From the NCBI GenBank assembly GCA_022822545.1, contig JAJEBE010000016.1, forward strand, positions 1 through 54,007: a DNA stretch of 54,007 nt, read 5' to 3'. The position numbers and the translations under genes are program-made. Positions within the stretch are counted from its first letter, which is position 1; each line of letters starts with the position of its first letter. Shown in pieces: positions 41,805-49,030 of the stretch. Source of the stretch: Anaerolineae bacterium. Its GTDB lineage: Bacteria; Chloroflexota; Anaerolineae; Aggregatilineales; Phototrophicaceae. Under the pieces are notes generated by a model, which did not search any database, was not told the origin of the DNA, and worked only from the letters and a program-made list of their open reading frames with translations.

Positions 41805-42584
41805 ATGTCAAACCACCTGCCGCTATCTGGAAAACGCATCGTCATTACCCGCGCCCGCCGCCAGGCGTCGCCGCTGGAATCACTGATTACTGGGCATGGC
41901 GGCATCCCCGTCCTCTATCCCTGCCTCGATATCGCCCCGCCCCCCGAACCGGCTGCTCTCGATGCCCGCTTGCGAAATCTGCGCGACTTCGATTGGATCG
42001 CCTTCAGCAGCGGCAATGCCGTCTGGGCAATCGCGGAGCGCGCCCGCGCCATCGGCGTCGAAAAAAACTTGGCGCAAGCGAGGATCGCCGCTCTCGGGCC
42101 GGCGACATCCGCCGAACTGCGCCGCCAGCTATCCCGCGACCCGGACTTCACGCCCTCAGCTTTCAGCGCCGAGAACCTGGCGCGTCAACTGCCCCTGAAT
42201 CCGGGCGAGCGTATCCTCCTGCCGCAATCCGACCTGGCTGATCGCAAAGCCGCCGATATTCTGCGAGCGCGCGGCGCGGCCCTGACCGCCCTGGTCGCCT
42301 ATCGAACCCTCGTCGGGCAGGGCGGCGTCGATCTGCCCTCCCTGATCGCGAATGCTGAAATCGATGCCCTCACCTTTGCCAGCCCCTCCGCCCTCCGCTT
42401 TTTCCGGCAGCGCTGCCCCCTGGCGAAGGCCCTCTCTTTGCCGGCCCTCTGCCTCGGTCCCTCGACCGCCAAAGCCGCCGCTGAACAAGGCTTTCAGGAA
42501 TTGATCACGCCGCCGTCTATCAGCCTGCGCGCCATGCTGTCCGCCCTCAGCGCTTATTTCGCCGAGCGCGATAATGCCTCCTGA
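41805..42584 (+). CDS. hemD: Uroporphyrinogen-III synthase
   Basis: A 259-residue two-domain enzyme that closes hydroxymethylbilane with inversion of ring D. The sequence family is very variable. It is supported by the opening GKRIVITRARRQASPLESLITGHGGIPVLYPCLDI, by FDWIAFSSGNAVWAI, by LLPQSDLADRKAADILRARGA and by ALTFASPSALRFF. Its place six bases after hemC adds support. It ends the operon. Confidence 0.93.
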   Translation: MSNHLPLSGKRIVITRARRQASPLESLITGHGGIPVLYPCLDIAPPPEPAALDARLRNLRDFDWIAFSSGNAVWAIAERARAIGVEKNLAQARIAALGPATSAELRRQLSRDPDFTPSAFSAENLARQLPLNPGERILLPQSDLADRKAADILRARGAALTALVAYRTLVGQGGVDLPSLIANAEIDALTFASPSALRFFRQRCPLAKALSLPALCLGPSTAKAAAEQGFQELITPPSISLRAMLSALSAYFAERDNAS

Positions 42585-42652
42585 GCCCCAGGGCAATCAC
42601 CAGAAACTGCTTCTCACCGCGAAGACACAGTTAGTCATGCGAAAATAGACCG

Positions 42653-42676
42653 GTAGCGGCGTTTCGCCGAAACGCC
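42653..42676. repeat. REP-like palindrome, variant B, left-hand copy
   Basis: GTAGCGGCGTTTC...GAAACGCC, a variant B copy with one change in the end motif, at the left border of the terminase island. Confidence 0.65.
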
Positions 42677-42796
42677 CCGGCGCCCCTGCTTCGCGACTTC
42701 GTATCTTTAAGGTGGTAAATCCGTTAGAACTTTCCAATAGGCGAACATATACCCGTGTATAAGTAGAACATTTGTACTATAATGAAATCGGATCAA

Positions 42797-42871
42797 TGGA
42801 GACGCTCATGCGCGGACGGGTCATACAGCCGGGACCGCCAGCAGCCGGACGGCGAGTGATGAGCGTCTCCA
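42797..42871. repeat. 13-base inverted repeat upstream of the terminase genes
   Basis: TGGAGACGCTCAT (42797-42809) and its exact complement ATGAGCGTCTCCA (42859-42871) are 49 bases apart. The enclosed sequence has further GC-rich pairing potential. A TATAAT box at 42778-42783 lies just before it, so it could be transcribed as a structured leader or small RNA. I see no protein gene in the gap 42585-43016. Confidence 0.55.
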
Positions 42872-43016
42872 GTCGTCCAACCGGGCGCGCCCCGCTTTCG
42901 CCGTCCCGCTCAGCCCGACTCGGACGCATCCAAGGGTGGCGGCGCGCCCACTCTCGGCGACCGTCCCGGCGTCAAAATCGACCGCCGGAAGCATATAAGC
43001 AAAGGATACAAAAAGG

Positions 43017-43691
43017 ATGCCAAAAGATACAAAAAGGACCGCAAAAGGCTATCCACTCGACACAAAAATTGAAGTCCTAAATGAGATCGACCGCCAAGAC
43101 GGCAATTTCGCCGAAGTCGGCAAGGCGTTTCAGATCGCTTTCACGACGTTGAAGAAATGGCGCGCTCAAGAATCGGAGCTGCGCCGACAATACAAACAGC
43201 GTCAGGCGCGGGAACGCGACCGCCTCTTGGTCGACATGCAAATGGACATGATCAAGCGCGGCAAAGATGCCCTCGCGCAGATCGATAAAAAGATGCTGGA
43301 GGGCGCGCCCCTGAACCAATTGACTTCCGCCATAAGCAGCTTGATGAGCCAGGCTTTGAAATTGTCAGATGTGATTGAGGAGATCCATGACGAAAAAGAA
43401 CTTGTCATCCGACACGAATACTTCATCGACGGCGAACTACGGGACGCTCCACCTTGGGCTGCTAGCCGTGAAGAAGCGCTCGCAACGGTTTACGGTGGTG
43501 GCTTGCGGGAGGCGCTGGGGCAAGACGACGCTGGGCAAAACGGTGCTGCTGGATCATGCCATATCGTGGAACCGCCGCACCTGGTGGCTGGCGCCGACCT
43601 TCGTAATGATGGGCCAGGTCTGGCGGGATTTCAAAGCGATGGCGCGGATGATAGAGGGGGCGAAGATCAGCGAGAGCGAGCATCGCATTGA
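43017..43691 (+). CDS. Terminase small-subunit-like helix-turn-helix protein (3' part doubtful)
   Basis: The first 140 residues look like a phage terminase small subunit. A DNA-binding helix-turn-helix (TKIEVLNEIDRQDGNFAEVGKAFQIAFTTLKKW) is followed by a long coiled coil (ESELRRQYKQRQARERDRLLVDMQ) and an oligomerising helix. After about codon 145 (DAPPWA) the translation becomes Gly/Ala/Asp-rich and coincides with the conserved start of the large subunit in another frame, so it is probably not real protein. The frame overlaps the large subunit by 305 bases. A lost stop or a frameshift is likely. AAAGGA lies about 10 bases before the ATG. Confidence 0.6.
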   Translation: MPKDTKRTAKGYPLDTKIEVLNEIDRQDGNFAEVGKAFQIAFTTLKKWRAQESELRRQYKQRQARERDRLLVDMQMDMIKRGKDALAQIDKKMLEGAPLNQLTSAISSLMSQALKLSDVIEEIHDEKELVIRHEYFIDGELRDAPPWAASREEALATVYGGGLREALGQDDAGQNGAAGSCHIVEPPHLVAGADLRNDGPGLAGFQSDGADDRGGEDQRERASH

Positions 43692-44628
43692 CCTGCCCGG
43701 CGGCGGCATGATCGCTGTGCGCAGCAGCCACAAGCCTGATCATCTGCGCGGCGAAGGCTTGGACCTGGCGGTGCTGGACGAAGCCGCCTACATAGATCCC
43801 CGCGTCTGGCCCGAGATCGTCCGCCCCATGCTGACGACCACTCTCGGCGGCGCCCTCTTCCTCAGCACGCCTTTCGGCCGCAACTGGTTCTGGGATATCT
43901 TCCGCATCGGCCTGGACCCGGAAGAAGTCGATTGGGCATCCTTCCAATTCGCCACCGGCGACAACCCCAAGATCGCCCGGTCGGAGCTGGAGAGCATCCG
44001 CCGCCAGACCTCGGAGCGCGCCTGGAAAACCGAATACCTGGCGGAGTTCAACGATGAGGGCGGGCAGGTCTTCCGCGGCGTCCGCGCGGCCGTCCGCCAG
44101 CCCGCGCTGCATTACGCGCCCCAGCCCGGGCATCGTTACATCATCGGCGTCGATTGGGGCCGCAGCCAGGATTACACCGCCATCGCCGTCATCGACGCCA
44201 CGGCGCGGCAGATGGTCGCCCTCGACCGCTTCAACCAGGTCGGCTGGAACTTGCAGCGGGGCCGCCTGCACAGCATCGCCGAGCATTGGCGCCCGCAGGT
44301 CATCTGGGCGGAAAGCAACAGCTTCGGCTCGCCCAATATCGAAGCGCTGCAGCAGGAGGGCTTGCCCATGCGCAGCTTCCAAACCAGCGTCAGCAACAAG
44401 TCGCCGCTGATTGAAGCGCTGGCGCTGGCCATCGAGCGCGGCTACCTGGGCTTGCTCGATGATCCGGTGCTGCTGGGCGAGCTATCGAGCTATTCGCTGG
44501 AGCGCCTGCCCGGCGGGGGCTTCCGTTACAGCGCGCCGCCCGGCTGCCACGATGACACCGTCATTGCGACCGCCCTGGCCTGGCACGGCGCCGAGAACAG
44601 CCGATCGTCGTATATCGAGTTCGTGTGA
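43387..44628 (+). CDS. Phage-type terminase large subunit
   Basis: A 413-residue DNA-packaging motor with ATPase and nuclease. The Walker A variant is CGRRWGKTTLG (about 40-50), Walker B is LAVLDEAA (Asp131-Glu132), and the coupling motif is ALFLSTPFG. The RNase H-like nuclease keeps its acidic residues: Asp256 (IIGVDWGRS), Glu309 (IWAESNSFG) and Asp389/390 (CHDDTVIA). ATG 43387 has GAGGAG about 4 bases upstream, inside the small-subunit frame. No portal, capsid, protease or tail gene follows. It is an isolated but apparently intact terminase, either a phage relic or a domesticated gene. Confidence 0.9.
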   Translation: MTKKNLSSDTNTSSTANYGTLHLGLLAVKKRSQRFTVVACGRRWGKTTLGKTVLLDHAISWNRRTWWLAPTFVMMGQVWRDFKAMARMIEGAKISESEHRIDLPGGGMIAVRSSHKPDHLRGEGLDLAVLDEAAYIDPRVWPEIVRPMLTTTLGGALFLSTPFGRNWFWDIFRIGLDPEEVDWASFQFATGDNPKIARSELESIRRQTSERAWKTEYLAEFNDEGGQVFRGVRAAVRQPALHYAPQPGHRYIIGVDWGRSQDYTAIAVIDATARQMVALDRFNQVGWNLQRGRLHSIAEHWRPQVIWAESNSFGSPNIEALQQEGLPMRSFQTSVSNKSPLIEALALAIERGYLGLLDDPVLLGELSSYSLERLPGGGFRYSAPPGCHDDTVIATALAWHGAENSRSSYIEFV

Positions 44629-44672
44629 TGCCCAACCTGTCAATTTTTCCATCTGCAATCGCATCGGAATCC

Positions 44673-44746
44673 GTAGGGGCGACATACAATGTCGCCCGAA
44701 ACCACAAGTCGCAGCGGCAGCGGGCGATATGATATATCGCCCCTAC
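44673..44746. repeat. REPIN-like inverted pair of palindromes
   Basis: The left palindrome GTAGGGGCGACAT...ATGTCGCCC (44673-44697) and the right palindrome GGGCGATAT...ATATCGCCCCTAC (44722-44746) face each other across a 24-base spacer. The spacer is almost identical to that of the copy at 51826. The right end supplies the TAG stop codon of the HEAT-repeat gene. Confidence 0.85.
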
Positions 44747-45255
44747 ATGTCGCGGAGGGCTTCGCGGGCGGCCGGGCTGTCGATGCGTTCGAGAGCTTCG
44801 CGGGCGAACTTGCGCACGCCGGCGTTGCCATCGCGCAGGGAGTAGATCAGGGCGCCCACGGAGCGTTCGCTGCCGATTCTGCCCAGGGCTTTGCAGGCGG
44901 CCCGCTTGACCGCGTTGCTGGGGTCGAAGAGGGCGCGCGTCAAGCCGGGCACGGCCGGGTAGCCGATCTGGATCAAGGCGCCGGTGACGCCAGCGCGCAG
45001 GAACATATCATCGGCGCGCAGGGCTTCCAGCAGGGCGGGCAGGGCCGCTTCCGCCTCGTCGCCGATCTGCCCCAGGGCTTTGGCGGCCAGGTAGCGCGTG
45101 CCGGGGTCGGCTTCGCGGAGCAGCTCGGCCAAACGCGGCACGGCCGGCGCATAGGTCCGCTGGCCGAGGCAGACGATGGCGTCGGCGCGCCGTTGGGGGT
45201 CGGCGCTGTCTCGCAGGGCGTGCAAAGCTTCTTCGGCCGTGGCGAATGCGGTCAT
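44743..45255 (-). CDS. HEAT-repeat protein (PBS-lyase-like)
   Basis: A 170-residue all-helical protein made of about five HEAT-type repeats of some 31 residues. Examples are RADAIVCLGQRTYAPAVPRLAELLRE, RYLAAKALGQIGDEAEAALPALLEAL, LRAGVTGALIQIGYPAVPGLTRAL, VKRAACKALGRIGSERSVGALIYSL and VRKFAREALERI. Such proteins are binding scaffolds, and some are related to phycobilin lyases. There is no signal peptide. The frame ends ALRDM-TAG, and the TAG is the outer end of the REPIN at 44673-44746, so the original C-terminus may have been longer. Confidence 0.88.
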   Translation of the reverse strand: MTAFATAEEALHALRDSADPQRRADAIVCLGQRTYAPAVPRLAELLREADPGTRYLAAKALGQIGDEAEAALPALLEALRADDMFLRAGVTGALIQIGYPAVPGLTRALFDPSNAVKRAACKALGRIGSERSVGALIYSLRDGNAGVRKFAREALERIDSPAAREALRDM

Positions 45256-45311
45256 GCACGTTCCTTTCGTTGTGCTGGGCTGAATCGCTGACGGGCTCGT
45301 CCGTCTTCAGT

Positions 45312-45346
45312 CTACCCCCCTCTGTCCCCGCATATCAATGGGGGGA
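45312..45346. repeat. Dispersed CTACCCCCC...CATATCAATGGGGGGA repeat
   Basis: A 35-base element with CCCC/GGGG ends around CATATCAATG. It matches the copy at 48790-48824 with only two or three differences. Confidence 0.65.
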
Positions 45347-45363
45347 TGACAGCCGGCATTGGC

Positions 45364-45388
45364 GGACGATATGATATATCGCCCCTAC
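45364..45388. repeat. REP-like palindrome, single right-hand copy
   Basis: GGACGATATG...ATATCGCCCCTAC, 55 bases before the M42 peptidase start. Confidence 0.75.
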
Positions 45389-45443
45389 GGGATTTGCGTT
45401 ACACTGCCAGAGGAAGCGATGGTCAAATTGAGGCGGCACTGCC

Positions 45444-46511
45444 ATGTACAATCCCAAAGAGCATCTCAAGCGTCTGGTGGAGACTCATGCGCCCAGCGGC
45501 TACGAAGCGCCGGTGGCGGAGTTGCTGCGCGAGGAATGGGCGGAGCTGGTCGATGAGTTCGAGGGCGACCGCCTGGGCAGCTTGATCGGCGTCAAGCGAG
45601 GGGCGCAGGCCGGGGCGCGGCGGCGGAAGATCATGCTGGCGGCGCACATGGACGAGATCGGGCTGATGGTGCGGCAGATTGAGGACGGTTTCCTCTATGC
45701 GCATCGCGTCAGCGGCATCGACTCGCGGGTGATGCTGGCGCAGACGGTGCTGGTGCATGGGGCGCGGGTTTTGCCCGGGGTCATCGCCACTCAGCCGCCG
45801 CATTTGCAGACCGCCGCCGACCGGGTGCGTTACCCGCCGATTGACGAGTTGGTGGTCGATGTCGGTTTGCCGGCCGCGGAAGTCGAAGCGCTGGTGAGCA
45901 TCGGCGACCTGATCACGGTGGATGGCCCCATGCTGGAACTGAAGGGGCGGAAGGCAGCGGCGAAGGCGATGGATGATCGGGCTTGCATCGCCGTCATCAC
46001 GACTTGCCTGCAACTGCTGCGCGGGATGCGGCATCGCTGGGATGTTTACGCGGCGGCCACGGTTCAAGAGGAGGTGGGCTTGCGGGGGGCGACCACGGCG
46101 GCCAATCATATCGAGCCGGATTGCGCCATCGCCCTGGATGTCGGTTTCGCCGAGCAGCCCGGCGTCAGCGGCGGCGCGGGCAAACTGGGCGGGGGGCCGC
46201 AGTTGGGCATCGGCGCCAACTTCCACCCGAAGATGGTGGAGCGGCTGCAGGCGGTCGCCGATTATCACGACATCAGGTGGCAGAGCGATATTATGCCCGG
46301 GCGCAGCGGCACGGATGCCTGGGCGATTCAGGTCTCGCGGGAGGGCGTGCCGACGGCGCTGCTGAGCATCCCGCTGCGGAATATGCACAGTCCGGTGGAG
46401 ACGCTGGATCTCAAGGATATCGAGCGCTGCGGGCGTTTGCTGGCGCATTTCATTTGCGCGCTGGACGAGGAGTTTGTGGGGTATCTGTCGCTGCTGCCGG
46501 TTGAGGGTTGA
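45444..46511 (+). CDS. M42-family metallo-aminopeptidase
   Basis: A 355-residue dinuclear metal peptidase of the M42 (glutamyl/tetrahedral aminopeptidase) family that trims cytosolic peptides. The metal ligands and catalytic residues are visible in order: His in LAAHMDEIG, Asp in AKAMDDRACI, the Glu-Glu pair in TVQEEVGLRGA, Asp in CAIALDVGFAE, and His in RNMHSPVE. The opening HLKRLVETHAPSGYEAPVAELL is typical. It could digest peptides brought in by the Dpp-like importers, which is an inference. A GC-rich terminator follows. Confidence 0.95.
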   Translation: MYNPKEHLKRLVETHAPSGYEAPVAELLREEWAELVDEFEGDRLGSLIGVKRGAQAGARRRKIMLAAHMDEIGLMVRQIEDGFLYAHRVSGIDSRVMLAQTVLVHGARVLPGVIATQPPHLQTAADRVRYPPIDELVVDVGLPAAEVEALVSIGDLITVDGPMLELKGRKAAAKAMDDRACIAVITTCLQLLRGMRHRWDVYAAATVQEEVGLRGATTAANHIEPDCAIALDVGFAEQPGVSGGAGKLGGGPQLGIGANFHPKMVERLQAVADYHDIRWQSDIMPGRSGTDAWAIQVSREGVPTALLSIPLRNMHSPVETLDLKDIERCGRLLAHFICALDEEFVGYLSLLPVEG

Positions 46512-46537
46512 GGAATTATTCTACCCCCCACCCCAAA

Positions 46538-46571
46538 CCCCTCCCCCCATAAAGAGGGGAGGGGCATTTTT
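46538..46571 (+). terminator. GC-rich hairpin element after the M42 gene
   Basis: CCCCTCCCC pairs with GGGGAGGGG (46556-46564), followed by CATTTTT. The upstream 17 bases (CTACCCCCCACCCCAAA from 46521) repeat the element found at the glnA stop. Confidence 0.65.
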
Positions 46572-46606
46572 CGCATTTGGCGTGATAGATGGCATGGTGA
46601 GAGGGC

Positions 46607-46893
46607 GGGCGACCCACCGGGTCGCCCCTACCGTATTCCAAGAAATTGACGATTGCAGCGGCGGGTCGCCCCTACCGTATTCCAAGAAATTGACAATTGC
46701 AGGGGCGGGTCGCCCCTACCGCATTCCAGGAAGTTGACAATTGCAGGGGCGGGTCGCCCCTACCGCATTCCAGGAAGTTGACAATTGCAGGGGCGGGTCG
46801 CCCCTACCGTATTCCAAGAAATTGACAATTGCAGGGGCGGGTCGCCCCTACCGCATTCCAGGAAGTTGACAATTGCAGGGGCGGGTCGCCCCG
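46607..46893. repeat. 44-base tandem array grown from a REP palindrome
   Basis: A right-hand REP copy (46607-46631) is followed by units that begin GGGTCGCCCCTACC at 46619, 46663, 46707, 46751, 46795, 46839 and 46883. This gives six full 44-base units and a partial seventh. Each unit contains half of the palindrome plus GTATTCCAAGAAATTGACAA or GCATTCCAGGAAGTTGACAA and TTGCAGGGGC. The two unit versions alternate irregularly. There are no unique spacers, so it is not a CRISPR array. It is probably a length-variable locus. Confidence 0.92.
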
Positions 46894-46974
46894 GCGGATT
46901 GGGATGCGGGGGGATGTGATGAAAGAAGGGGAAGCTAGTCCCTGCGAGTTTCATGGCGGTGAATGAAGGGGAAG

Positions 46975-47847
46975 CTAGCCTTTGCTGCTGCCCAGGGTGA
47001 TGCCTTCGATGAAGTGGCGCTGGGCGAAGGCGAAGACGACGAAGATCGGAATCACCGCCATCACCGCCGCCGCCGTGACGATATTCCAGCGGCTGATGCC
47101 GAAACCTTCGCTGAAGACGGCTAAGCCCAGGGGCAAGGTGCGCAGGGGCTCGTCCTTGAGCACGACCAGGGGCCAGAGGAAGTCATTCCAGTGATACATG
47201 AAGATGAAGATGCCGACGGCGGCCAGGCCGGGGCGGGAGATCGGCAGGACGATGCGCAGGAAGATGCCCAGCTCCGAAGCGCCATCGACGCGGGCCGCGT
47301 CCAGCATTTCGGTGGACAGGTTGAGCATGTATTGGCGCATGAGGAAGATGCCCCAGGGCGAGACCAAGCCCGGCACGATGACCGCCAGCAGCGTATTGTA
47401 GAGACCTAGCTCGCGGATGATGAGGAAAACGGGTATCAGCACGACGTGGAAGGGCACCATCATGGTCGCCACGATGAGGAAGAACAACAAGTTTCGCAGG
47501 CGGAAGTTGAACTTGGCGAAGATGTAGCCGGCCAGGGCGCTGGTGAAGAGAGCGCCGGCGGTGATGGCGCCGGTGACGATGACGCTGTTCTTCACGTAGG
47601 AGAAGAAGCTGATGCGGGTGAGAACCGCTGCGTAATTCTCGAAGCCGACGGGTTCCGCCGGCACGAGGGTCGGCGGGTAGACGCGCGTTTCCTTTATTGG
47701 TTTGAAGGAGGTGCTGATCATCCAGAAGAAGGGGAAGATCATCACGATGGCGATGAGGATGGCGAGGCTGTATTTGAGCAATGCCAGCGCCGCGATTCGG
47801 AGTCGACGCCGGCGCTCGGAAGGGTGTTGCAGGCTGAGAGTCGCCAT
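46975..47847 (-). CDS. Sugar ABC transporter permease, MalG/AraQ type
   Basis: A 290-residue permease with six helices. The opening LLKYSLAILIAIVMIFPFFWMISTSFKP and the EAA loop LDAARVDGASELGIFLRIVLP are characteristic. The C-terminus ends FIEGITLGSSKG. Its ATG overlaps the upstream permease stop in a TGATG, so the two are translationally coupled. It is the last gene of an importer transcribed leftwards from the binding protein at 50250. Confidence 0.95.
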   Translation of the reverse strand: MATLSLQHPSERRRRLRIAALALLKYSLAILIAIVMIFPFFWMISTSFKPIKETRVYPPTLVPAEPVGFENYAAVLTRISFFSYVKNSVIVTGAITAGALFTSALAGYIFAKFNFRLRNLLFFLIVATMMVPFHVVLIPVFLIIRELGLYNTLLAVIVPGLVSPWGIFLMRQYMLNLSTEMLDAARVDGASELGIFLRIVLPISRPGLAAVGIFIFMYHWNDFLWPLVVLKDEPLRTLPLGLAVFSEGFGISRWNIVTAAAVMAVIPIFVVFAFAQRHFIEGITLGSSKG

Positions 47848-48773
47848 CAGAATTCGAACTCCTGCCGCAGGTAGCGCATCTGGAGCCAGGCGACCGCGGC
47901 GATAATCAAGAAGAGGTAGACGGCCATGGCGGAGGCGTTGCCCATATTAAAGAAGCGGAAGCCGCGATCATAGATTTCGAGCATGAGGACGCGGCTGGCC
48001 GTGCCTGGTCCGCCGCCGGACATGAGCCAGGGTTCGATGAAGACCTGGAAGCCGGAGATGGTGGTGGTGACGAAGACGAAGAGGGTGGTCGGCTTGAGCA
48101 GGGGCAGGGTGATGCGCCAGAAGGCGGTCCACTTGGAGGCGCCGTCGACCTGAGCCGCCTCGTAGAGATCGGGCGGGATATTCATCAAGCCGGCGGTGTA
48201 GATGACCATGCTGTAGCCGACGGAGCGCCAGACGGCGGTGGCGATGATGGTGGGCATGACGAGGTCGGGGGATTTGAGCCAGAGCAGGCGGCCTTGAAAG
48301 CCCAGCGATTTGAGGACGGAGTTGATGATGCCGATCTGCGGCTGGAACATCCAGGCGACCATGATGGCGACGGCGACGGCTGAGGTGACCTGGGGGACGA
48401 AATAAATCGGCCGCATGATGAAGCGGACGCGCTCCGTCATGGAGAGCAGGAGGAGAGCCAAGCCCAAGCCGATGACCAGGACCAGGACGACATACGCGAC
48501 CGTGAACAGGGCGGTATTTTCCAGGGCGTTCCAGAAGCGCTCCTCGCCCAGTATTTCGATGAAGTGCTGAAAGCCGACGAAGGATGGTTCGCCGCCGAGC
48601 AGGGGCCATTCATGCAGGCTGATGAAGAGGGCGCCGGCGATTGGCGCCAGGGAGAAGACCAGGAAGTAGAGCAGGATGGGGGTCAGGCTGACCCAGATGA
48701 AGAGTCGCTTCTGGACTTTGGTCGTGCTGAGCGGCGTGACTTCGGTCGCTTGGGCGGCGGGGCTGATTTGCAA
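47847..48773 (-). CDS. Sugar ABC transporter permease, MalF/UgpA type
   Basis: A 308-residue permease. The first helix region is LFIWVSLTPILLYFLVFSLAPI and the EAA loop is LYEAAQVDGASKWTAFWRITLP. TTG 48773 is the start, with GGAGG about 7 bases upstream. It forms a pair with the following permease. Between it and the binding-protein gene lie three REP-like palindromes and a 35-base repeat. Confidence 0.95.
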   Translation of the reverse strand: MQISPAAQATEVTPLSTTKVQKRLFIWVSLTPILLYFLVFSLAPIAGALFISLHEWPLLGGEPSFVGFQHFIEILGEERFWNALENTALFTVAYVVLVLVIGLGLALLLLSMTERVRFIMRPIYFVPQVTSAVAVAIMVAWMFQPQIGIINSVLKSLGFQGRLLWLKSPDLVMPTIIATAVWRSVGYSMVIYTAGLMNIPPDLYEAAQVDGASKWTAFWRITLPLLKPTTLFVFVTTTISGFQVFIEPWLMSGGGPGTASRVLMLEIYDRGFRFFNMGNASAMAVYLFLIIAAVAWLQMRYLRQEFEF

Positions 48774-48789
48774 GCGTCGACCTCCGGTT

Positions 48790-48824
48790 CTACCCCCCTC
48801 GGTCCCCCCATATCAATGGGGGGA
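48790..48824. repeat. Dispersed CTACCCCCC...CATATCAATGGGGGGA repeat, copy 2
   Basis: The second copy of the 35-base element at 45312, placed just upstream of the permease start. Confidence 0.65.
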
Positions 48825-48925
48825 AGGCTGTCGCGGCGGGTTTTCAATTGTAGTCGGGCGTGGCAGACACCTGCCAAGTTGTCCATCGCCGCAGTGTATA
48901 ATCCAAGAGCGAGAGTTGGTTTTAC

Positions 48926-49030
48926 GGGCGTTTCAGCGAAACGCCCCTACAGATTTGCGTGTCGGCGGGCGACCCGAGAGCCGCCCCTACAATTTACGTA
49001 TCGGCGGGCGATCTGATAGGTCGCCCCTAC
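48926..49030. repeat. Cluster of three REP-like palindromes in one orientation
   Basis: A variant B copy (48926-48950, GGGCGTTTC...GAAACGCCCCTAC) is followed by two variant A copies. These are at 48967-48990 (with a decayed arm) and 49006-49030, all with CCCCTAC at the right. The last one touches the stop codon of the binding-protein gene. Confidence 0.8.

Noticed and set aside
42772..43080. 102-codon frame before the terminase
   Set aside because: Arg/Ser/Pro-rich translation, spans the inverted repeat and ends out of frame over the small-subunit start.
42585..44640. Prophage
   Set aside because: Only the terminase genes are present; no integrase, portal, capsid, tail or lysis genes lie on either side.
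44689..45291. 200-codon plus-strand frame opposite the HEAT-repeat gene
   Set aside because: Its start is translated REPIN sequence and the rest is antisense to clear HEAT repeats.
46607..46893. CRISPR array
   Set aside because: The period is a uniform 44 bases and the whole unit repeats, so there are no unique spacers; no cas genes are present.
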